Shown here in pieces: positions 56,999 to 64,000 of a stretch of 64,000 nucleotides of DNA. The stretch covers positions 62,001-126,000 of the forward strand of contig PUFA01000062.1 of NCBI GenBank assembly GCA_003508835.1, in the 5' to 3' direction. The position numbers and the translations under genes were made by a program. The stretch comes from Eonycteris spelaea. Taxonomy: Eukaryota; Chordata; Mammalia; Chiroptera; Pteropodidae. Each line of letters opens with the position of its first letter. Positions within the stretch are counted from its first letter, which is position 1. The notes beneath the pieces are model-generated. The model saw only the letters and a list, made by a program, of their open reading frames with translations. It searched no databases and was not told the DNA's origin.

Positions 56999-57608
56999 TG
57001 TATTAGTTTTCTATTGCTTCATAACAAGTTTCTCCAAACAAAATAGCTTAAATCAATATACACATATTATATTATAGTTTCTGTGGGGTTAGAAGTCCAT
57101 GCATGGTTCAACTGGATCCTCTGCTCAATCTCACAAGTCTACATTCCATATAGAGGTTTGTCTGTGGAATTTGGGAAGAATCTGCTTCTAAACTCATTAC
57201 AATTGTTGGCAGAATTCATTTCCTAATGACTGTGGGCTAAGTATGTTTTCTGAGCTATAGTGGGAGGCCATAGTCAGATAACAGAAGTCACTCAAAATTC
57301 TTAGATACTTTTGGCTTTTTCAAAAGTTACTCACTTTGTTAAACCTGTAAGGTGGGTATCTATCTCCAGTAGTTAGGAAAAAGTCATATAACATTATATA
57401 TTCAGGGCAATGACACCCCAACTTCTTGTTATATATTAGGTTATGTAATATAACCTAATCATGATAGTGACATAGCATTGCCTTTGCCATATTCTGTGAG
57501 TTAGAATCAAGAATCAGATCACATTTATAGTCAAAAGGAGAGAATTAAAAAGGCATAAAACCAGTTAGTGAGCATAACTGGAGATTAACCTAGAGTCTGT
57601 CCTCCACA
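56999..57608 (-). mobile_element. MaLR/MLT1-like solo LTR with internal insertion, minus strand
   Basis: Begins TGTATTAGTTTTCTATTGCT and ends GTCTGTCCTCCACA. Reversed family phrases occur in order: 'tagtttctgtggggttagaa', 'atgcatggttcaactggatc', 'cctctgctcaatctcacaag', 'gaagaatctgcttctaaact', 'gccatattctgtgagttaga'. Flanking pentamers atgat and atgac differ by one base, so a 5-bp target duplication is likely. The length of 610 bp exceeds the usual 400-500, and the excess is around 57330-57420, where the text leaves the family pattern. Confidence 0.82.
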
Positions 57609-57609
57609 A

Positions 57610-59600
57610 TGACTAATTTCGTACTGTATAGTCTGAAACAAACTCAGTATGTACAAAATTAGTACTACTCAATGATCTCTATATCTGTTTTTCAGCATTC
57701 TTTATTTACTTTATGTGATTTTTCCCCCCATGGAAATCAAACACCTCAAGGCATAGCTATTTTAATGCATTTAATTTTATTTGAAATCTATTAAAACTAG
57801 TGAATTTTTGCTCTGCTTCCATATTTTTATATAAATGTTCATGGTGCTATAAGGGAATACTAAGCAATGGCTTAAAAACTCAATTGTACTTTATATAACC
57901 TGCTACATTGGTATTTGCCTCCCATATCATTCATTACTTACAGACTATGTTTTCCTTATAATTTCATTATATGAATAAAATATTAAGATTTACATCTACC
58001 CATCATCCATTTCTCGGCTGAAATCCTGTGTTGAGAAATAGTTCTGTGTGTTTTCTGTTGTCGAAGGCATGTTTAAAAGTTTTATTGGATTGTACTTTTT
58101 TAGTCTACTTAAAGGAGTCCCTGAGGAAATGTTAGTGATATTGGCTATTTTCTAAATAGCTAAAACATGGCTAATTTTGAAGAAACTATTTTTTAAAAAA
58201 TGAGTAATCGTTGACAGATAATTACAACTTTTCAACACCTAATTAGGAATGCTGTCACAGCAAGAGGTATTTTTTTTTTTCTTTCTGCAGCTACAGAGTA
58301 TCTCTTTCATTACATTGTGTTATGTATAGCCAATACTATAGAAATTAGTCTATATAGTCAACAAGTAGTCGTTCGAAAAACTCCAGCTGGGTAAGTTTAT
58401 GTGAATCCACAGTGATACATATATTCTTGGACTAGTTCGAAGACTTAAAAATATATTTAAAATGTAACTGCTTTTCTCTTAAGGATGTTGTTCTAAGAAG
58501 AAATGACAACAAAAAAATTAAGAGAAAGTTGCATATTTTGTTGTATAGTTCAAGATAAAACTTTTCTTTTTTTATATCAAGATGGAGCTCATCAGAACTT
58601 TAAGAAAATTATTAGCTTCGCGGGTCTAGCCCTAGCTGTTCCAAGGGCCATCTTCAGGAGTTATGAGATTAAAGGCACTGTATGGTTCTAGACTCACCTA
58701 CAGCAACAATTGAACCAAAGGAGCTCCACATATATCTTCTGTCCAATTATCTATGAATCAATCAATCTTTCTATCTTGTTCTTCAAACAGATAAGGAAGA
58801 ATATTGAGACTCACAAAAACTGTGGAATCATTGAAAGTTGTAAACAAAAGAAATGGCCATTTTTACTCTTTAAAGAAAGTTCTTTGAAACAATAAAATAT
58901 TCATGATCTATTAGCTTGAGTGGCAAAGAAAAATTGTTTTCCTCCAAGAGTCTTATTTTAAATGCAGCTAAAGTAGAACCAAAAAGTTTAAAATCATCTT
59001 AGATTTTAAGTCTATTTAATCACTATAGGGAAGGACCTTTTGGATATCAGTTTGCTTGTGACCTAAAACACATCAGAAAAGTGTCCATACATATCCTTGA
59101 AGCGGTGAGAGTAATGTAATGTTACTTTTTAAGCATAGTACTTTTACAAAGAAGTTTTTGTTTAATTTTTTAAAATATATCGTTCTATTCCATGTTATAT
59201 CTGATTGTTTTATTTTGTCAAACTCTTTTCAGGTCTCTTTCCCTTTATGGGTAACTTGTTATTTACTGAGACTAATGATGACTCAGTGAGTAAATAAAAT
59301 TCAAAACACTAGAAATAATTTAAGAGGGATGATGCTACATAGCAAGTTCAATGTATTAAAATTCCCTTTTTCACAAGATCACAATAGGTGGATTCCAAGG
59401 ATCTCTGGTCTTTGAATAAATATGAAGTCATATTAACCTCAATGCTGGAATAAAATTGAATTCACATCTGCACAAGTAATACAGAGGCATACCACAAATA
59501 TCTCCATTTGTAACCTATGTTTTGAAGGGTGGTTATCTGTCATATATGAGAAGAAACCAGTTTGATTCTATTTCTCTGCCCAAGATATTTCAGGGAGGTT
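57610..59600. other. AT-rich sequence, no feature recognised
   Basis: About 2 kb without a named element. The frames at 58503-58691 and 58710-58895 (62 and 61 codons) are consecutive on the plus strand but in different phases, with no recognisable domain. The segment 58570-58700 is less AT-rich than its flanks. Conservation is unknown. Confidence 0.42.
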
Positions 59601-59606
59601 CCATGA

Positions 59607-59675
59607 CTATATATATATAGATATATATCTATATATCTATATCTATATCTATATCTATATCTATATCTATATATT
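59607..59675 (+). repeat. (TATATC)n microsatellite
   Basis: An (AT)n start passes via ATAGATATATATC into about eight CTATAT units. The same unit occurs in the palindromic microsatellite at 33261-33318. Confidence 0.93.
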
Positions 59676-59728
59676 TCTCCTTCCATTTAAAACATCTAGA
59701 AAATCTAGATAAATGAATATTTTAAAAA

Positions 59729-60014
59729 TTAATATATATATGTATATATACATATATATACATATATTGTATATATATATGTATATAAAGAATATATATA
59801 TGTGTATATATATACACATAATATATTCTTTATATACATATATATATACAATATATACAATATTATATACAACATTATTTTGAGGGACCAAAAATATATG
59901 TATATATATATACACATATATATATTCTTTATATACATATATATATACAATATATGTATATATATATTATTTTTTTTAATTACACAAACAACATTATTTT
60001 GAGGGACCAAAAAT
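59729..60014. repeat. AT-rich palindromic microsatellite with 48-bp perfect inverted repeats and flanking duplication
   Basis: The 48 bases at 59763-59810 are the exact reverse complement of 59907-59954. A third, imperfect arm lies at 59811-59855. A 27-base unique tag (acaacattattttgaggg then accaaaaat) occurs at 59869-59895 and again at 59988-60014, so a unit of about 119 bp including the right-hand arm has been duplicated in tandem. The structure could extrude as a cruciform. Several Tyr/Ile-rich frames on both strands come from it and are not genes. Confidence 0.9.
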
Positions 60015-60015
60015 C

Positions 60016-60418
60016 TGGGAAAGAAATGAAGGTCAGAGAGATAAGCTCTGCATAAGTCATTAGTTTTTGCTTTAAGGTGTTTTCACTTCAAAAGCTGAGG
60101 TTTTTGAGCTGAGATAAGGAATAGGGCATTTAACAAACTAACGAGTCTGAGAAAAAAATTGAAATTCAGGGCCTCTTGAAAATGAATGGTATAGTGCATA
60201 CTTGAGAACTTTTGGTTAAGAACCTGAAGATCTATAATGTTTGAAGAAGAGCAACCGGAAAAAAGATCACCTTAACAAGCAGTGAAATCCATATTTGAGT
60301 CATTAAATAATAGATTGGCTTCAGGTGATCTGAGACTGCTAGTGCTCTTAATCTAACCTTCTACCAGAGGCAAAAGGAAATAGTATCTAGAGGATGATAA
60401 TTTAATGAAGAGACTCAT
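60016..60418. other. No feature recognised
   Basis: Mixed-composition sequence between the AT palindrome and the L1 relic. Nothing was recognised. Confidence 0.4.
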
Positions 60419-60419
60419 A

Positions 60420-62640
60420 ATTCCACCATACAATGGAAATCCCCCAAACAAATAAGCAAACAAATACAAACACATGAAAAGACAAGACTTGACTGAAAAA
60501 TAGGAAAAATGCTATTTGAACATGCTAAAAATATAATAGATGTATTTATCTATAGATTAGAAATATTTAAAGAGAAAAATTTTGAAATAGATGGTAAGAA
60601 GAAAATATTTAAACTAAAATATTTAAATATAAAAAGATAGAACATTGAGAAAAGATTTTGAAACCTATAGATGAATAATGTCTAACATATGTGTAATTAT
60701 AGTGAAAGATAATTACGAAAAGATAGTATAAGCAAGTTTCCAAAACTAGAAAAAGATATAAAGCCACCACTCAAGTAGATCAAATAATAGAAAGTCCCTT
60801 AAGAAAAAGAAAATTGCACGTAGGCTTATTGTAGTGAAATTTGAAAACCACAGACAACAAAGTATTTAAAAAGCAGCACCAAAATAAAGGTAGCAAGAAT
60901 AATAAAGACAACAGACTTCTTATAGGAATAATGGAATCAAAAGAGAGTGGAATATCTACAAATTAACAAAAGAAAACTGAAAATCTATAATTCTGTCATT
61001 AATGAAAACATTTTTCAAAAGATTATACCATCAGACCTATGAGATATGAAATACTAAGGGATACATTTTAGGCAAAACTAGAGTAAGGACAGATGGTAGC
61101 TTGGAGATTCGGAAAAATACAAAAAACACAAGAGACAAATATACAATAGTATAGAATGCTATACTATTCTAAAAAAAGAATTATATTTAGGTTAATAAAC
61201 TGATCAAGGTTGCTACAGTAAAGGCAACTATTTTAAATTGTATTTCTATAGGTAGCAAAAATATTTAATATAAAATTTTAAAAATAATTTAGAATTCTTT
61301 TAAGATATCTGCTTCTATAAGTAATTTAATGTAAGATATGTGAAACACTTTTATATAAATTTGTCAGTCATTAATAAGATAAAGAGGACCTAAAGAAATT
61401 ATATTTCTATGAACTAGAAGACCTAATTTTGTAAAAATTTAAATTCTACCAAATTGATCTAGAACTTTAAATCTGTTCTAATAAATATACACAATGTTTC
61501 ATTTATTTAATAGAAATTGATAAGCTATTCTAAACATTATAGGAAAATACAAAGGGTAAATATAGCAAAAGAAATCTAAAAAAAACAGCAAAGTTATAGA
61601 ACCTTTTATACTACATGTTAAGGTTTATCTCAAAGGCACAGTGATTAAGAAAGACAAATTTTGGTACAAAGTTAAATAAATAAATGGAAAATGGGGAAAA
61701 CACATATATTTGTGGTCACTTAATTATAACACAATAGCACTTGGAACTAGTAGTAGAGAGACATAGTGCTTTCAGTAAATGATGCTGGATCAACTGGTTA
61801 TCCACATGGAAAATATGATACTTTACCATTTCCTTTACACCAGGCACAAAGACTGCTCAGGGGGATTAAAGTCATAAATGTCCAAGGTCAAAAATAAAGC
61901 TTCTAGAAAAACTAAAAGAAAATATTCTTGACTTTGAAGTAGGTAATAATTTCTTAAATGAGAGAACAATAAACATAAAAAAATTTGATAAATCAGACCA
62001 AAAAAATTAAGAACTCTGTTTATAGAGGGGTGACACAGGCACTTTTCTATGTTGGAAATTACTGGGTAATTGTTAAGACTTTTCTTGAAATCAGCTGAAA
62101 AAGGCCTGTGATGTAGTCATTTCATTTCTAGGAACCAACTACAAAGAAATAATTAAAAATGTTTAAAATATTTCAATACATGTGCACATCAGCATTATTT
62201 GTGTTAATAAAATATTGGAAACAATAAAACTTAATTTAAAAATAAAGCTTAATATTAAATTTATACAATAGATTATAACACTGGTATTGAATATGCTAAA
62301 GAATTCTGTCATTAAACATTTTATTTATAGAGACAATAAAATGTGTAATACATTTCAATGTGAATTGAAAAAAAGAAGACCGAAATGTTTTTACAAGAAG
62401 AATCCATTTAAAAATATATGCTATTTATAAAGAAAACATCAAACATGGGGTTAAAAAATATATTATGTATATTTGAGAATTAAAGGCACACGTGGTTATG
62501 GAAATATTGATCATATCTCTATGAACTCACTAAATGAAATGATTTTCTTTGATTCACTTCCTAGTATCCTAGAATTTATAGAAGAGATCAGTATTCATAA
62601 AATTGACCTTCCAAAATCTTTAATTTGTTTTAAGGAATAA
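60420..62640 (+). mobile_element. Old L1 LINE 3' portion (ORF2 relic and 3' UTR)
   Basis: A-rich plus strand as in L1. Clear ORF2 phrases: 'gtaaatgatgctggatcaac' (61777), 'tggttatccacatggaaaat', 'gggattaaagtcataaatgt' (61862), 'tctagaaaaactaaaagaaa', then 'catttctaggaaccaactac' (62127), 'gcacatcagcattatttgtg' and 'aaaatattggaaacaataaa'. All are in the order of the L1 ORF2 C-terminus. The 5' limit is a guess from composition, since recognisable text begins near 61690. No open frame of note survives. Confidence 0.75.
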
Positions 62641-62644
62641 AAAC

Positions 62645-64000
62645 AGGAAGAATCAATGGAAGATGAAAAATTGACGGGGGAGGAAGAAATGATCTACTGA
62701 TTAGAGATGCTCAAAATCAAAATGCATTTCCAAGAAGTGCTTAAGGTAAACAAAACCTTAACATTAAAGTGTATAATGTATTCAGTTCAAGAATAGAAAG
62801 ACTCTTCTAAGAAAATGCAGAACTTCTGTAATAGAAACCCCCTACTCTTCTGGTCTCCTTAGAGTATCACTTTGCCTTTGTTTTATTTTTATGTTGCTGT
62901 GGTCTCTCATTGCAAAATACAGAATTGATATATTGACAACCTCATTGGGATTCCTTTAACAGCTTCTGGCTAATGAAAAACTATTCAGAGTCCTTCCAAG
63001 AGATTCCTGGTCCTTAAATCTTCCAATTACTGACCTATATAAATTGACGATGACATGTCTATTCTGTGAGAGTTGCTTACAAATTGAATAAAGTAACATT
63101 CTTGAATAAAACAGGTTTGCCAAAAACAAAACAAAACAAAACAAAACAAGAAACAACCCATGACCTTACATTAGTTAGGGTTCTCCTCATGTAATCAAGG
63201 TTCTTCGACCTTTCTCTGACAAATTTTATAAAAAAGAGTTTTGTTTTGTTTTGTTTTAGTGAGTATCTACACATCGATTTAAAGGCCAAAATTCTAAAGT
63301 CGATTGCAACAAGGTCCTTTAGGAATCAGTTTATAGGATGGAGAATGAGGACAGTGGTTCTTTTGTGAGAAGGACAAAACTCTCTGCTCCTGTTATTTTG
63401 AAAATCCTATACCCAATGTGGTTTGAATTCCCATTGTCCTCAGTGGGTCAAACTCTTTCGAGCCAGATGTGGATACTGTTAGAAGAGGAAATTAACTGCA
63501 TGACGGTCAACCTGGATCAGGTTGCATAATTGCCTGGTTCTTTATGTCAGGAGGAAGATATTTGGGAAGAGAGTAGGATTTTCCCCTAGAGGTGTAGAAT
63601 ACAGGCCAGAAATCATATTTTCTTGCTTTGGGCATGCTCAATATTCTCTACGCTGGGCTCAATATTCCCATCTCCCATGCACAAATATCAGTCAAACCTC
63701 AAGTTTAAATCCTATAAATCAGGGTTTTAAAAAATGAGGACAAGGCCACATGAAGTAGAAGAATATGGCAGAAAGTCCCACTAATTATTTGTAAATTTAG
63801 TGGAAACGTGCCCTAGTCAAACAACAGATGGACATAGTTACATGTGTAGTTTCTATAGACATACTCCAAATAGGGTTTCTGAGGGTAAACCCAGTACAAT
63901 TGTATATATAATAGTCATCTAATTTGGGTGTAGTCAGAGAAACATCATAATCTTAGCTCTATAGCTGTTAAATAAAATAAACATTTTGTTTTATAAACTG
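62645..64000. other. No named element; inverted (CAAAA)n pair inside
   Basis: Ordinary AT-rich sequence to the window end. Small frames (62956-63156 minus, 63077-63289 minus, 63338-63529 plus, 63522-63737 plus) are short and partly repeat-coded. The inverted pentanucleotide pair is listed separately. Confidence 0.4.
63121..63257. repeat. Inverted (CAAAA)n / (GTTTT)n pair
   Basis: (AAAAC)4 at 63128-63147 and (GTTTT)4 at 63238-63257 are exact reverse complements, 20 bp each, separated by about 90 bases. Transcribed RNA could fold into a stem with a 90-base loop. Confidence 0.92.

Noticed and set aside
58503..58895. Two successive plus-strand frames as a split small gene
   Set aside because: Different phases, no donor/acceptor pair evident, no recognisable protein.
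59667..60010. Tyr/Ile-rich frames on both strands, resembling membrane peptides
   Set aside because: They are translations of a (TA)n/(TATG)n microsatellite.

Overview
The window looks like non-coding, AT-rich nuclear DNA of a placental mammal: a gene desert or the inside of a very large intron. I find no protein-coding exon I can defend, no rRNA or tRNA, and no CRISPR array or operon. The open reading frames are short (longest 172 codons) and fall in decayed LINE sequence, LTRs, simple repeats or unremarkable AT-rich DNA. The recognisable content is repeats: L1 and L2 LINEs, MIR SINEs, LTRs (MaLR/MLT1-like and other ERV-type), hAT-type DNA transposon fragments, poly(A)/poly(T) runs and microsatellites. 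The L1 3' ends (about 32.8-33.4 kb and 36.5-36.6 kb) resemble laurasiatherian L1 tails. The former, with its 'gggtggtgaacacataatgc' tract, reads most like a bat L1. No primate Alu, rodent B1, ruminant BovB/tA, pig PRE, carnivore SINEC or horse ERE was noticed. A bat with few young SINEs is my best guess, at modest confidence.

Layout. 0-10.2 kb: a poly(A)-ended retroposed segment, L2 relics, a short L1 tail, then three related LTR copies (5.05-5.77 kb plus strand; 7.17-7.69 and 9.56-10.16 kb minus strand). 10.2-19.9 kb: mostly AT-rich DNA without recognisable repeats, with a moderately GC-richer block at 15.0-16.0 kb holding a perfect palindrome, and a TG/AG microsatellite at 17.6 kb. 19.9-25.7 kb: a large plus-strand L2 relic, including a decayed reverse transcriptase catalytic block. 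26.0-28.0 kb: two direct copies of a ~280 bp segment flank the only clearly CpG-rich stretch of the window. 28.0-38.7 kb: an antisense L1 piece, an MLT1-like LTR, a 1.3 kb L1 3' end, MIR, further L1 ends, another MLT1-like LTR, then a 1.55 kb minus-strand L2 ORF2 relic. 38.7-48.6 kb: MIR, LTRs, hAT fragments, L2 ends, and one signal-peptide-like small ORF at 47.2-47.4 kb. 48.6-54.8 kb: AT-rich, little recognised. 54.8-60.0 kb: two apparently full-length MaLR-type solo LTRs with near-matching 5 bp target duplications, MIR, L1 pieces and an AT-rich palindromic microsatellite. 60.4-62.6 kb: a long old L1 3' portion. 62.6-64 kb: AT-rich sequence with an inverted (CAAAA)n pair.

There is no set of genes working together. 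The content is the residue of successive retrotransposon insertions. I saw no evidence of a novel biological system. The items most worth a second look are the paired direct repeats around the CpG-rich stretch, the inverted LTR trio and the large AT palindrome. Family names and boundaries are from recognition by eye, not from a library search, so element edges are approximate.
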